Source: Chlorophyllum brunneum (taxonomy: Eukaryota > Basidiomycota > Agaricomycetes > Agaricales > Agaricaceae). Taken from it: 64,000 nt of DNA. A program made the position numbers and the translations under genes. The notes under the pieces were generated by a model. That model saw only the letters and a list, made by a program, of their open reading frames with translations. It made no database searches and had not been told where the DNA came from. Positions 1 through 12,878 of the stretch are shown here, piece after piece. Each line of letters opens with the position of its first letter. The first letter of the stretch is position 1. The stretch covers positions 1,612,001 to 1,676,000 of the forward strand of contig OY756149.1 of NCBI GenBank assembly GCA_963576785.1, in the 5' to 3' direction.

Positions 1-63
1 CCTTCCGAGTATCAGAAGCAGTGCACGCTTGTCACTGGCACCAACGGCTCGAAGACAATCTAA
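1..63 (+). CDS. Possible 3' end of a gene truncated by the window edge
   Basis: Frame 1 is open from the first base for 20 codons and ends in TAA at 61-63. The last residues read CTLVTGTNGSKTI. This could be the C-terminus of a plus-strand gene whose body lies upstream. Twenty codons are too few to identify a family, and another frame is also open here, so the call rests only on a plausible composition. Confidence 0.2.
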   Translation, partial: PSEYQKQCTLVTGTNGSKTI

Positions 64-461
64 ATTTCGTAACAGGCCCACGTAGGATGATGTATTATTC
101 TTGCGCCCGGGTTAGCGCGCGTAGAGGGAGATTGTATCCATGATGGGGGGATTCCAGATGGGACCTCGTCCAAAACATCTTCCAACCGAGATGGTCACAA
201 GTTGCTCACGAAGATGCCCGAACTGATTTAGCGTGGGGCTACTGGGCAGGTATGCGGGACATTGGTCCACTGGTGTCAACAATTGTCAGTCTAGTCCACG
301 GGAAATTGGCGAGGACGCACATGATATTAAGTTATAATCGCACAGGTGAGCTGGGCCCTTTGGCCTGAGCCAATATTTTGTTTGTGTAAGGGGCTGATCA
401 GCAGAGCTGTGTAACATAGCACCGGGCCGCGGCGGGCCAATCAGCGGCTTTCCTCTGAACC
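64..461. other. Intergenic region and probable HIR1 promoter
   Basis: No convincing ORF, RNA gene or repeat is visible. The stretch lies directly upstream of the HIR1 start and presumably holds its promoter and 5' UTR. No TATA-like element or binding site could be assigned. Confidence 0.5.
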
Positions 462-3400
462 ATGCACTTCACCAAGCCAGCATGGGTCATCCACAAAGAC
501 TCTGCAAAGAGCGACTCAAATCCAAAACGCCTCTCAATATTCTCCGTCCATGTGCACCCTGATGGTTCCCGTATTGCAACAGGCGGTCTCGATGCCAAAG
601 TCCGCATCTGGAGCACAAAACCCATTCTCAATCCCGCATCCGAGGAGTCTGGCAAGCCGCCAAAGTCGCTATGCACACTCTCTATGCACACCGGACCTGT
701 CCTGACTGTGCGCTGGGCTCATTCCGGGCGCTGGCTGGCCAGCGGAAGCGATGACGAAATTGTCATGATTTGGGATCTTGACCCGTATGTCCTTGATTGC
801 TCTCCCATGGTTACCCTTATTCAGATCACATTTGTGCGCTAGAGGTGCACGGGGGAAGGTCTGGGGATCGGATGAAGTGAATGTGGAAGGTTGGAAGCCA
901 CTGAAACGACTTCCAGGCCATGAAAGCGGTATCTCACCCACATTTTCTCCTAGACAGCGTGCTCATTATGCCATGTCCAGATGTTACGGACGTTGCATGG
1001 TCGCCCGGAGATAGATATCTTGCGTCAGTTGGGTTGGATTCTGCGGTGATAATCTGGTGTGGATTCACATTAGGTATGTGAAGGTCTTTGTTGAATGGCT
1101 TCGACTGAACGCGTGTCCGTCACCAACAGAGCGCCTTTATAAGATTGACCAACACCAAGGCTTTGTCAAGGGTGTGTGCTGGGACCCCGTTGGAGAGTTT
1201 CTTGCGACTCAGTCCGACGACAGGTCCGTCAAAATATGGCGGACAACCGACTGGGGTCTGGAGGCTGAAGTAAGAAAACCCTTTGAGGATTCGCCTGGTA
1301 GCACATTCTTTAGACGCCTCAGGTGAGTTTGGTCCTCGACCGTCAACAACTCCTATCTCATGTCTCTCCACAGCTGGTCGCCGGACGGCGCGCACATAAC
1401 TGCTTCTAACGCTACCAACAATAAAGGCTTTGTGTTCATCGCGGCAGTTATCACGCGTAATACCTGGACCTCTGAGATCAGTCTTGTTGGTCACGAAAAC
1501 ACTGTAGAAGTTGCTGTTAGTTTCCTCGCCCTACGTGCATACTTCACATTTCGCTAAACTTTCACGACAGTCTTATAACCCGCATATTTTTCTTCGAAAC
1601 CCTAATGCACCGGTTGCTACAGCAAACATCTGCTCTGTCGTCGCCCTGGGCGCAGACGACCGCTCCGTTTCCATATGGCAGACAAAATCGGCCCGGCCTT
1701 TGATCGTAGCGAAAGAGGTCTTCGACCGTCAAATCATGGATCTCAGCTGGTACGTCTACTTTTGTTTCTCTCGTTGTCTATCACCCAAGCATCAACAGGT
1801 CCTGGGATGGACTCACGCTCTATGCTGCATCGTCGGATGGCACCATTGGTGTCTTCAGCTTCGATCCTGAAGAGCTCGAAGGCATTGCTCCCCACTCCGT
1901 ACAAGAACAATACCTTGCCAAATTCGGCTTCAAAGCACCAACGATACCTGAAGGCTACTCCCACGTGTCTGCGCTGATGCAAACTACGAATCACACACCT
2001 CAAAATGACTTCGGTAACAACGGCGGTGAAGAGAAAATTAACGTTTTGGTTGCCAAGAAAAGCAATAAGAACAAAAAACGCGTTAACCTGTCGTCTGTTC
2101 CCTCTGCATCGATACCTTCTGCCTCGACCAACGGACTTGGGCCCAGTACTTCGACATCCTCTGCTTCCAAAGGTCCTAAAACGGCTTCCATCCACGACTT
2201 TGGTCAACGCGCGCCTCCCTCGCGCCTCACCACGTCGTCTTTCCCGTCACCAGCAGAACAAGCCTTTGAGAGCTCTCGCGATTGGAATATGGACGGGGAT
2301 ACGGATCCTGTACCGATAACCTCCCTTGATGCGTCGATATCTCAGGTGCAGAAAGGGAAAATGAGAAGTGGAAGCGATGAAGGGAAGATTTTCGTTAGGA
2401 ATTTAGGTGGAAACGTGCATAGGAGTGTCGGTGTTGTAAAGGAGATCTCGAGCGGAGTTGGTGGCGGTGATACTTCGTGGAGGGATCAGCAAGACCTTGG
2501 CTTGAATGCTCCCCCTGTCATGACTTATTTGAGCTGCGAGGTGGAGGGAACTGCGAATGATATTTTGGAAGTGTGGAATTATGAAAACGGAGGTGAGTAT
2601 TTCGTGACCATGAATAGTCCGCATGGTACCTGATGCTTTTGACAAGCACATACGAGAATAACATTTGCTAGTAACAAGGAGACACAATGGCTGGATTACG
2701 TACCTTCAGCAGTACTTCTAACAAAGGCCACGAACGTGTTTTGTGCGTTGGCTATGCAAGACGGGAGCGTGAACGTGTATTCAACAAATGGTCGAAGGCA
2801 AGCCCAGCTGTCATCAGTGCCGTGGTTTAGTCTCACGTACCTTACTACAGGTTACTACCAACGCTGAACTTGGGCTCACCAGCCTCATTTATGGACGCCT
2901 ACAAACATTGTCTCATGGTTGTGACATCAAGTGGCCAACTCTGCTCTTGGTGTGTCTGTCCGGACTTAGCAGCACCATAGATGAGATATTGATTGTCCGT
3001 GTATAGGAATATCAAGAAACAAGCTGCGAACTTTCCCCCGGTCTCCCTCCGACCAATCCTCTCCAATCCCAATACAAGACTGACAGGCGTCTCGACCAGG
3101 TCTAATGGTGTCTCCATGCTCAGCTGCTCCAACGCTGTCGTATACACATACGACCTGTCCCTTAATTGTTTCACTAAGCTCGCAGACAGGTGGTGGGCTG
3201 AAGGCTCAGATGCATGGCAGCGACAACGCTCAGCCGCAGCTACAAGTGGAAATAACAACAAAGGATTGGTGGCGTATGTTGAAGGGTACTGTAACAACAC
3301 GCCTGTGGTGGCGGAATCCCCCACTGCAGATGGTGATGACAAGACGAAACCGCAATGGTGGTCTGAAGCACTTACACTGGGTCATTTGGAGACACGGATG

Positions 3401-3828
3401 TATGCGGCGAAGACGTTGGATAGTCCTGCTGAATATAAACAGGCTTTGTTGGCGTACACGAGGAAGATTGCGGATGAAGGATTTAGGTGGAAGGCGGAGG
3501 AGTTGATAAGGGAGTTGTTTGGGCCGGTTTATTGGTGGGTTTTCTTTGTCGATGGTATTGGACCGAGGTTTTGATGTGTGCCTTTTTTTTGGTAGGCGGC
3601 CTGGAAGAGATGATGGATGGACACCGACTGTCGCAGGAGTGGCGAAGAGAGATTTGCTGAAAGAGGTTTTGTCGGTATTTGGTGCGTTCCTCTCGGGATA
3701 TGTGGATTAGTGACTCACGATAGCTGACTTGGATGTTTTTGCGCCGTGGCTTAGCGAGAAGTAAGACGTTGACGAAGTTGGGTATGGATTGGCAGGATAC
3801 GTTGAAGAAGGCCGTGATGGAGGAATGA
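462..3828 (+). CDS. HIR1: Histone transcription regulator HIR1 / HIRA homologue
   Basis: This is a WD40 subunit of the HIR histone H3-H4 chaperone complex, which deposits histones independently of replication and represses histone genes in the nucleus. The N-terminus MHFTKPAWVIHKD leads into WD repeats ending in motifs such as VRIWST, IMIWDL-like and VSIWQT (about 530-1700). A serine-rich linker with the motif KIFVRNLGG follows. The Hira domain shows the typical C-terminal signature HLETRMYAAKTLDSPAEYKQ and ELFGPVYW near 3390-3530. The gene ends with TGA at 3826-3828 after VMEE. The reading jumps frame about ten times through short introns, for example near 780-845, 1325-1375 and 3535-3595. 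Length and domain order fit fungal HIR1. Individual intron borders were not all resolved. Confidence 0.9.
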
Positions 3829-4289
3829 TTACCTACTTCTGAGGGATACCAACGATGAAACCACATCCGTCAATGGTCCCTTTTATAACGAAACGTCTAC
3901 CTTCTCGTTCATTCGTCGAGGAAGTTTGTGGGAGAGTATGACGGTGTCGTTTTTCGATATATTGTTTGGTTTGTATAATGAGTCTGATTTCGTTCTTCCC
4001 TTGGACTTATTGGTACGAGTTAATTCCTGTAGATAAACTGCTTGCTGTACTGAGTATTGTATTAGTCCTTCCATTTCCCGCACCCCGGGGTCGCCCTACG
4101 TGGCTTGTGCGGGTCCCGATGCAGGGGAACCCGTGGGTCCAGCCCTGGTGATACACTAATATTGCACTAATAGTCAGGCATGCATGTTGGACGAGAAGTT
4201 TGTGTTCCGTCACGCGGACACGAACAAGCGCCAGTAGCTGATTTGGCCGTACTATCACAGCTTCAATCAATCCTTGTTCTTGTTCCGCC

Positions 4290-6725
4290 ATGTTCATCGA
4301 CTGGTTTCGACGTTCCGGCTCTCACCCGAAATCTAAGAAAAAAAATGGATCCTCAGCCCCACAAGGGGACACTAGCAGCGCCGGCCACACACCAGCATCA
4401 GGTATCCGATGATTGCTCCAACTGACTGTCATGAAACTCACTCAATCGCCAGATTCAAGAAAACATGCCGAGGATCAATCGGGCGGGTTCTTCACCAATG
4501 CCAGCGGCTCCACCTTCAACCAGCCTCATATGTTCGATATGAGAAACCCACAATTCTATCAGACAATCGTCAACAATATTATGACCGAAACTGTCGGTGC
4601 CACAGGTCGGGTCTCCTTTTTCCCTCTCGAGCTTTATCGAAATCTGATCCAACGACAACAGTGATGGAACGCCTCCTCTCCCATACTTGCCCGGATGCCG
4701 CTGTAGATTCTAGTGCCCGCGATCCACCTCCTCGATGTCACCCAGGAACTCGCAAGAAAATCGGGGCTAAATTAGAGAAATGGCTTGACGACCCCCAGCG
4801 CCAATCCAAGATGATCTGGCTGAGCGGTTCTGCTGGAACTGGGAAATCCGCCGTTGCTCAAACTTTCGGAGAGTTTTGTACCAACAAGCGGCGCCTCGGC
4901 GCAGCTTACTTCTTCTCCCGACTCCATCAACGCGATGATCCTAAGTCTATTATTCCGACCCTTGCATACCAGCTGGCTGTCCGCTGCCCTGAATACAAAT
5001 CGCTTCTCATTGATCAAATCACCAATGACTTCACTATCCTCCAGAAAACGCCGCGTGTTCAATTGATCAGCCTCATCGTTGAGCCGTTCTCTACCCTACA
5101 GGCGAACGGTCACCGGGTTGCTCTAGAACCGCTCCTCGTCGTACTCGATGGCCTCGACGAGTGTCAGGGGATTAACGCTCAGTGCGAAATTGTCGAGATG
5201 ATTGGTGATGTTATCCAATCGAAGAAGGACCTTCCCATCCTCTGGCTAATCTGCAGTCGCCCAGAACCGCATTTCAAGTACATATTCTCTAGAACAGACT
5301 TTCCCATTCCCTGTGACAGGGAACGGTTACTTATTGATGCGGAGACTAGGGGCGATGTCGATCGTGTTCTGTGCGATGGTTTCAAGGAAATTCGAGCGCG
5401 TTTCTGGTATGACCGAACGCATCGTGGCCTTCGGAAACGCAGCTTAAGAAGGTTCAAGAAATCGTTTCTGGTCTCTTCGTACTCGCGTCCACTATTCTTC
5501 GATATGTCGGCGGTCCCAAATCAATTCCAATTCAGCGTCTCGACGATTTCCTGGACTTTATGGAAAACAGGAGCAGAGTTGGAGCGGATAACCCTCTGGA
5601 GACCCTCGACCTCCTTTACTCCCGTATTCTCGCCGACGTACCGGAAGGCATAATTTCGAAAACAAGGAAGATTCTGTACTTTTGCACATACATAACGCGC
5701 GCGTCATTCACCACGCGGGAATTGTGCAATTTCTTACGCATGGACCAACACGAATTCTATGATGCCTTACGTTCTCTCCATTCCGTAATTGATGTTCCCT
5801 CACCCGAGACAGCGGCTGACGCTCCTTTGCGAGTGTATCATGCGTCGTTCGGGGACTATCTCAAGTCGTCTTTTCGCTCGAGCCAGTTTTTCATTGACCA
5901 AGAAGAGGCGGAGTTCGAGTGTATCAAATTCAGCCTGTTTTGGTACAAGATTGCTCTTGATTCCAATCCTCTTGATGGTAGGTTTTCGATATCATGGTCA
6001 GAATTCTCCTTAGGAGAGGCTCAAGGAGAGGCTCATAGGTTGGTTTGACCCCGATGATTGCCATCTTGCCACTTCGAGCTTGCAGTGGGGTTCACCTGCT
6101 CTCGATGAAAAGATTTCCCGAAAGCTTGTTAAGTTTTCATGTGGATGCTGGGAATACTATCACTTGATATCTCGCGATCACGTCCAGGATGTTCTTCGTC
6201 GTATTGAAGATATTGACTTGAGATATATCCGCTTAAACGCATTCCACTCTCCGCTTCTTGCTTTCCTAAACCGCTCACATGAAGTGGTGAGTCCCCATCC
6301 CACACCTCGTGCATCACTAACCGTCTGGTGATCTAGGACACCCAGAATATTTTTCTACGAACTGAACCATCCAACGATCTAGATAACGTTCTCCTCAAAA
6401 GTGTGGCGCTACGGGCTGACGGATCAGAGTTATATCTGTCTCCAAGTCTGCCCATGGAGCCAATGACCTTCCCGTTAGAACCCCCGGTAGGTTTTGATGA
6501 CTTAACACGTCACTCATCATGACAAAATTTTTACAGCTCAACGAATCCGCAATCTCGTATTGCTTCGTTGGACACGGACTTCGGACATGTTTGTTCTGGA
6601 CTCGTGGCCATCAGAAAGATCCCTCGAAGGTTATCATTGGTAGAAGCCGTCTGAGTTGTCGGGTGCAACCAGAACAAAAATTTTCGCCAGTAGATGACTG
6701 TGTTCTACGTTACGCAACTCCGTAG
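4290..6725 (+). CDS. NACHT-domain P-loop NTPase with an internal frame break
   Basis: The protein belongs to the large Agaricomycete NACHT/STAND family, thought to act in signalling or non-self recognition; this copy's function is unknown. The best start is ATG at 4290 (MFIDWFRRSG). Introns at 4402-4452 and 4606-4661 join exons in frame and give the conserved block LLSHTCPDAAVDSS. The Walker A motif is GSAGTGKSAVAQT near 4825, Walker B is LLVVLDGLDECQG near 5135, and a CSRPEPH sensor-like motif follows. At about 5425 the family-consistent frame changes from frame 2 to frame 1 (WPSETQLKKVQEIVSGLF), with no suitable intron. The C-terminal part continues through introns near 5972-6032, 6286-6336 and 6487-6536 and ends with TAG at 6723-6725. 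WD or TPR repeats, common in relatives, are absent. It may be a recent pseudogene or carry a sequencing error. Confidence 0.75.
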
Positions 6726-7741
6726 CCCTGTATATGACTCATGTAGTTGCTCATGGCTTTGCAACTAACACTGAACTAGCTGATGGTGTCGCCTGTCACG
6801 GTCGCTGACTTGTCCCGAAACCAACGGCAATCGACGATTTGGTCGCAGTGGTCTCCCAGTAGTTCTCTAGTAGGTCCGGCCGAGACTGTTCGACGCTACT
6901 TGAAGGCGGTGTTACTCAGGTCGTAACATGCCCATCCAGAGCAGCTGCCTCAATCGCAGAACTCCTTTCCGGAGCTGCGCTATAACCAGTTTGGGTCTAA
7001 ACCGTTGGCCCAGTCCATCCCAAACACCGCGGACATCAGGTCGATACCAAGCGAATTTAGTGGAAGATACTTCATCATCAAGCTTGATGTTTCCTGTGTT
7101 GATTTGACGCTGGGAGAGGGGCCAGAGTCTTGCTACCCTTAGTCGTTTCAGAGGGGTGATAATCTCGGGTCCGGAATATGCCTGTGTTTATCACAGCAAA
7201 TGAAAGGCATTCTTTGTGTTTACCATCAGCGGTCATTCCCTCAGCCTGGTCTCGAGAAAGAAATTGACTGTCCGACGTCGCCGAGTCTCCCCTTGGTTAG
7301 GCAATGAATGGGAGAGGGCCAGGCCAGAACATCCGTGGCTATAGGTAGCAACCTTGCCTCTGTATCCAACTCCATGATTTTCTTCAGTCGTGGCACCGCT
7401 TTGGATGTAAAATCTCTGATTAGGACGAGCTATTGAAGAGGTTATGGAGGAAGTACACGAGGTAGTGAAAGAAAGATATAAAAGTGCTGTTGGGTAGTCT
7501 GTGCGGGAAGCCAGAAAGTTGGTTATTCATTATATGAAGGAAAGGAGTATTGTGTTGGGTAGCTCATATTATGTGGTGGGGGGTGGGGTGTAAGATTATC
7601 AGAAATGGGAACGAAACGAGAACAGAAGTGTGAATAGAATGATCGTCAGAGTGTGAAGTTGGCTAGCAACCGAAATGTTTAGGGCCTTGTCTTGTGTATG
7701 GTACGTCACATAGAGATCTAGGCAAGGAGTCAGCCCGTTTA
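6726..7741. other. Intergenic region between convergent genes
   Basis: About 1 kb separates the 3' ends of the NACHT gene and the kinase gene. No ORF longer than 60 codons, RNA gene or clear repeat is seen. The stretch 7440-7640 is purine-rich on the plus strand. Confidence 0.5.
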
Positions 7742-10277
7742 TTAAGGCACTAGATGGAGGGGACGCACCATCGAGACGACCTTTAGCAGTTCCTCGTTGG
7801 AAGGCCCGTCACCTGAGCTGAAGGACTTTCGAAATCCGGAGGAGGACAATACAGGGTCCCATTCCGACCGGGCACTACTAGCACCGCTTCGTATAACCTG
7901 GGTCTGCTCAAGCGTCATCATATCCTCTAGTCGTTCAAGTACCTCCCCAACGCTTGGTCTCTCATCCGGTTCATGGATCCAACAGTCCTTAAGGAGGGAC
8001 CATGCTTCATCCGTCAGCTCCTCTGTCGCTTTTCCCGGTGCGGGCCGACTAGGCTGCTCCCGAGAGTTGAATAATTTCAACGTGACCGCTTCACTGCCCC
8101 TGATTTCGTAGAAGGGGATCTGTCCAGTGAAAATTTCGTACGCTGCGCATGCGAGAGAGTATGTGTCGGATGCAAATGTTGGTATACTTTCTTTGTCCTC
8201 AGATTCCTGGATGAAGAGCTCCGGCGCTTTCCAGCGAGTCGTTCCCCCACTGCGACCTGGTTCGGATCCCAGGGAAGACCAGACGAGAATATTGTCACCA
8301 AGGAGAGTAGAGAGACCGAAATCGGCAAGGCAGGCGCGGCCTGTCGATGTGACCAGGATATTTGTGCCTTTGATGTCTCCATGAACAATATTCAGACTCT
8401 GCAGGTACTGGAGGCCGCTGGCAATGTCATGGATCTAATTGTCCATACATCAATAATTACGATTTGGTTAGACAGTGAGATGACCCACCAAAGGGATTCG
8501 AGGAACGTCGGGATTCTGTTTCAAGTAGTTCACGACATTGCCGTTTTCCATCCAGGGTGAAACAAGTCCAAACCTGTTCCTCCTAACCTCGTTGATATGG
8601 ATGCCGTAGAAAGGTAGGATGTTTGGATGGGATAACTGGCCCCATAGAAGTGCCTCGTGAGAAAGCATCTGGTGGCTACAATTCAGGTAACAGTATAATC
8701 ACCAGCAGGGACTGAACTCGCCTTGAGCAACGGTTGAGTAGGCATGCGCTGGTACGTCCTCAAGACCTTGAGGCAAACCACCTGGTTCTGGGACAGTGCC
8801 TTCCAAACACTTCCATAACGACCCTCGTCGATGGCGTCGTTCCCGAGCGGTTCAACGTGGCGAAGTTTGAAGCAGCGAGGATATAGACTCGAATAGCTAG
8901 AAAGGCGAGTCAAGGCTTTAAGTATGGTCGCTCTGTCATCACCGCCGAGCGTGGGGGAGTCCAGGAGCTGGAGGAAGTTCAGTCATCTGAGACGAGATAC
9001 CTGATAGTGTAAGGGGACTAACGACTTGAAGACAGTCTAGGATTTGTTGTGCCTCGTCCCCCCGGAACGCAAGAAGGGCTCTATACTTCTCCTTATTTAA
9101 GAGAATGTCCGTCGTGAGTTTGTGTGCTAGCAACTGGGTGAGTGTGCTAGAATGTGATCTGTAAGCGACACGGATGGTCTGCAAGCAAGGGACATACGGG
9201 GCCTCAGCACGAGTCTCATGTGTCGTACTCGAAGACGGCCTAGCGGGTGGCACGGTGACTGAATTACCTGTTGGTGAATTACCTCAGCCGAGTGAATTGG
9301 ATAGAAAATCGTGCAGACTGACCTCGAGAGAATGTGCTAGTCGTACTGCGAGAGACTTGGGTCACAATCGATAGTCTAGGACGGAGACTCTTTGCTTGAG
9401 GTGTTGCTCCAGGGTACCCAGGCGGTAAGGGACTAGACAAAGCGCTCGAAGGATCAAATGAATCGGAGCTCGACTCCACATCCTGAGGATCGGCATTCAC
9501 AACACGATAACGACGTGACGGTGTGAAGGGTGCGGTTCCCAGACGACCTGGCTTGATGGATCTGGAGGGAAGAGATGCATACGAAAGGTGCCCTACGTCC
9601 GTCTCATACATCAAGGATTCTCTGAATTCCGTAGTGTTCTGATTTTCACTCAAAGGTGTGGGATTTGTTGGGAACTGCCATAAGAGGAAAGGTGTGATGA
9701 TGTTCTCTTGACCATGGAACGAATCGTTGTCGGAATCACTATCAATGGGCTTCTGATTTTGTGTCTGTGATCCGGGGACTTCGTCGTCCGGTGTTTCCAA
9801 TTCTGGCGTATCTGGGGTATAGGGAGTGAAAGGGGTGTAAGGAGTATAGGGAGTGAGAGGACTGGCTCTCGTATGTCGGCGTGGTTTACGGGGTCCGAAG
9901 AATGATATACGGGAGTCGATTGCAGATGAGGGTCCAGAGGAGGTTTCCAGGTGCGGTAGTCGCGGTTGATGAAGTTCCAGGACATGCTGCCACTTCTGCT
10001 CCGTCTCTGGATCCAGCGCCCAGCGACGGGAGGTCCTGTCGGATAATTTGGCCTGGGGAGTGTTATTGCCAGTGAAATTCTCCGCGAGTGCAATCGCAGA
10101 AAGGCGTTCTGCTAGTGCATTTGCAGGGCGGCGAAAACCGTCCAAGTCGTCTCTTGTCATTGTGTGCCTATCAAGAGGTGGTCTCGGTCCACCCCTCCAA
10201 GTACTCCATTGATATCCAGGTTCCTGCAACATCGACGTAGGGTTGGGAGAGGTTGAAGGGGATAGAGGAGCGGCCAT
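7742..10277 (-). CDS. Tyrosine-kinase-like (TKL) protein kinase with a disordered N-terminal half
   Basis: The C-terminal half is a complete kinase domain of the TKL type expanded in Agaricomycetes. The glycine-rich loop reads DEGRYGSVWKA, the lysine sits in VVCLKVL, the catalytic loop is HGDIKGTNILV, the magnesium motif DFGLS, and the APE motif KAPELF; DERPS closes the fold. A helical segment before the kinase ends in LYPRCFKL, as in relatives. The N-terminal 330 residues are Pro/Ser/Thr-rich and contain a TPYTPYTPFTPYTPDTP repeat at about 9805-9858. The start used is the first in-frame ATG (10277, MAAPLSPSTS). The frame stays open upstream to about 10430 with coding-like composition, so an upstream exon may exist. 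Introns of 43 and 60 bases near 9240 and 8990 restore family-like sequence. The substrate is unknown. Confidence 0.82.
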
Positions 10278-11311
10278 TCCTCCACCGGGTAGAGACAAGG
10301 GATTGAAAAGAGCTGGCCAAGTCTCTTTATGAGGTGCTGCCGCATCGCCGTTGCGAGAAAGGTTTGCAGTTATTTTTGTGTGCGAGAGCAGAGAAGGGCG
10401 GCGTGCGCAGCCATGGATGACGCTGATGCCCCATTAAATCCGATCCAGCGCAAGAAGCCGCGACAAACAAGGAACGGTCCACTCGTATCTGGTCTTGTGA
10501 TCACGTCAATTTGCGGGAAGGTCACCTAACATAGTCCAGTGTGTAACTGAGGGACAAAGAAGGCGTAGATGATGCGCGCGGTGCCTTCTTCCAAACTGTT
10601 CACGCGGCAGTGTTTAGTGTACTTGGCCGATGTCAGTAGAGAACAGCCTTGGTAGAATGTCCATTTATGAGCATGTCATTTACCTAACAAAATCTCCGAG
10701 TCAGACTGGAATGGAGTTGCTAGCACTGGCGGATTAAGGCTCCCACTACCCTGAATAACAACAGCCTGTGGAACCTATTTTATGATATGAGGAGACAGAA
10801 TCAAGTGGACAGTTCCGGTGGTGGCAACCATTCCTACGGTGTTGCGGCCTGAGATGGTGACGCAGCTTTCGTCAGAAGAAAAATTGCTCCCTTTGCTCTT
10901 GGAGCTGATCCGTAAGGGCCTGGACGAGCCAATTACAAGCGGAGAAATATGATCGTTAGCAAGACATGGTGTACATGCTTATGCTTATGATTCATGATCA
11001 ACAAAGGGCAAGCATGAGATCAGCGCCTAGGGTCTTGATTTCCACGGTCATGGCACCTCCAAATGGCCACATAGGAAAATTGCACAAAAATGTCTGAAAT
11101 AGTGAGATACGTGTAGAGGATTGATTGGCAGATTAACGGGGTGCAGCCGAGGTGTGAGGATGGAAGGACGAGGAAAGGAAGAGAAAGTGGTCAATGCGTA
11201 GGTGCCAGCGGACTTTCAATGGTTTATGCAAGCCAAACTTGAACTTTAGTCAGTCGCGTCAAATTCAACCATCCTCTTCTTTTCCCTCCTCCCTCCCACA
11301 TCTCCCTCACA
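10278..11311. other. Divergent intergenic region
   Basis: This 1-kb gap separates the kinase gene from the PARP-finger gene and probably carries promoters for both. The 80 bases before 11312 are C/T-rich on the plus strand (tcttcttttccctcc at about 11274), a common context for highly expressed fungal genes. No RNA gene or repeat is recognised. Confidence 0.5.
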
Positions 11312-12878
11312 ATGTCTGGATACCGCCTCGAGTATGCCTCTTCAGCCCGTGCAAAGTGCAAAGGTCAGAATATTTTTCTCCGTCCTAGATAATGCCAACA
11401 CAGTGCTCATTGTGGTTTGTTTATCCCAACTGATTGTTGGTTTCTGTTCGCTTGCAGGTCCCAAACCATGTTCAGGTCTGTAATCCTGCATCTTTTCCCC
11501 CGGTCTTGGTTGACACTGAGCCGTCAGGTACTGCTATCAACAAGGGTGACCTCCGTTTTGGTACCTTGGTTGAGTTCCGGGGCAACCATAACTTGTACGT
11601 TATCTCACCTACCTATTCAGCGCCACCGATTCCGATGACCGTTTTCCAAGCGCATGGAGACATTGGGGCTGTGTGACACCCAAAATTCTTGAAAATGTCA
11701 AGAAAACTATTAGCGAACCTACCGAGCTCGATGGCTATGACGAGCTAAATGATGACGATAAAGCCAAGGTTACCAAAGCATGGGAAGAAGGCCATGTCGC
11801 AGATGAAGATATTCCTGATACTGCCAGGAAACCCGAAGGGGAAGGGGAAGAAAAGCCCAAAAAGAAAGCTCCTGCGAAAAAGGCCTCCAAGAAGAAAGAC
11901 GAGGAGGCTGAGGAAGGCGGCGAGGAAGTTGCTGAAGAAAAGCCCAAGAAAAAGGCAAAGAAGGCTGTCAAGAAGAAAGACGAGGAGGATGAAGATGGTG
12001 AAGAAGAGGTCGCCGAGGAGAAGCCCAAGAAGGCCAAAGCTACGAAGAAGGTAAAGAGCTAGTCATAGGAAGTGAAACCGTATGGTGACGACCGATTTCT
12101 TCGCTTGTAGAAAGCTGAGGAGGAAGGCGAGAAACCCAAAAAGGCCGCCAAGCCTCGTTCCAAGGTGACCAGTTTCTCTATCGCGGACTTATCATGAGGC
12201 TGAGCAATTTCAACAGAAAGCAGCTGAGGGCGCAGAAGACGTTGATGCAGAGGAGAAGCCCAAGCCCAAGCGCGCTCCCGCGAAGAAAGCCACAGAGACC
12301 AAGGAGAAGAAGCCTGCACCCAAGAAGCGCGCTGCTAAGAAGGTAAATCCATCATCATATTAATGACCATTCTCTCCCGCTCCGACAGTTTGCTGATCGT
12401 CATTCATAGGTGGCTGTAGATGACGAAGAATCTGCAGAGGACTTCAGCAAGGAACTCGCGGGGGTCACAGAAGATGAAGAGGATGAAGTAGATGAAGAAG
12501 AGAAGCCTAAGAAAAAGGCCCCTGCTAAGAAGGCTCCTGCTGAGAGGAAGACAAAACCCGCGCCCAAGAAGGCATCAACATCCAAAGCTGTGAGATTTCG
12601 TCTTCGGATATTGTGTTATCTTGTCTCATGTACTCTTCTTATAATCAGGACGGAGATGTTGATATGGAAGACGGAACAAAGGAAGACGCGGAAGAAGAGA
12701 GTAATGGCAAGAAGCGCAAGGTATCTTAATTCCGTTCTTTCGCAGCTAGGTTGTCGCCTAACCTTGGCTACAGCGTGCCTCGACCTCAACCAAGCCCCCA
12801 TCTAAGAAGGCTAAGCCTGCCTCCAAAGTTAAGAAGACTAAGGAGACAGTTGAGGAGGCAATTGAGGAAGAGGAATAG
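11312..12878 (+). CDS. PARP-type zinc-finger protein with histone-H1-like lysine-rich tail
   Basis: The N-terminus MSGYRLEYASSARAKCKG, then PKPCSGTAINKGDLRFG and WRHWGCVTPKIL, form a PARP-type zinc finger (two Cys, then His and Cys), a fold that binds broken or structured DNA. The first exons are small and joined over introns at about 11364-11457, 11475-11530 and 11595-11650. The remainder is a low-complexity acidic and basic tail built of repeats such as EEKPKKKAPAKK and KKKDEE, resembling histone H1. No PARP catalytic domain is present, so this is not a poly(ADP-ribose) polymerase. The tail is split by at least five introns whose donors mostly follow an AAG codon. The TAG stop is at 12876-12878. 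The role is probably chromatin or DNA-end binding in the nucleus; this is inferred from the domain only. Confidence 0.85.

Noticed and set aside
11735..12037. Ser/Phe-rich minus-strand ORF
   Set aside because: It is the antisense of the lysine-rich repeats of the PARP-finger protein.
11312..12878. Poly(ADP-ribose) polymerase
   Set aside because: Only the PARP-type zinc finger is present; there is no WGR, regulatory or catalytic domain.
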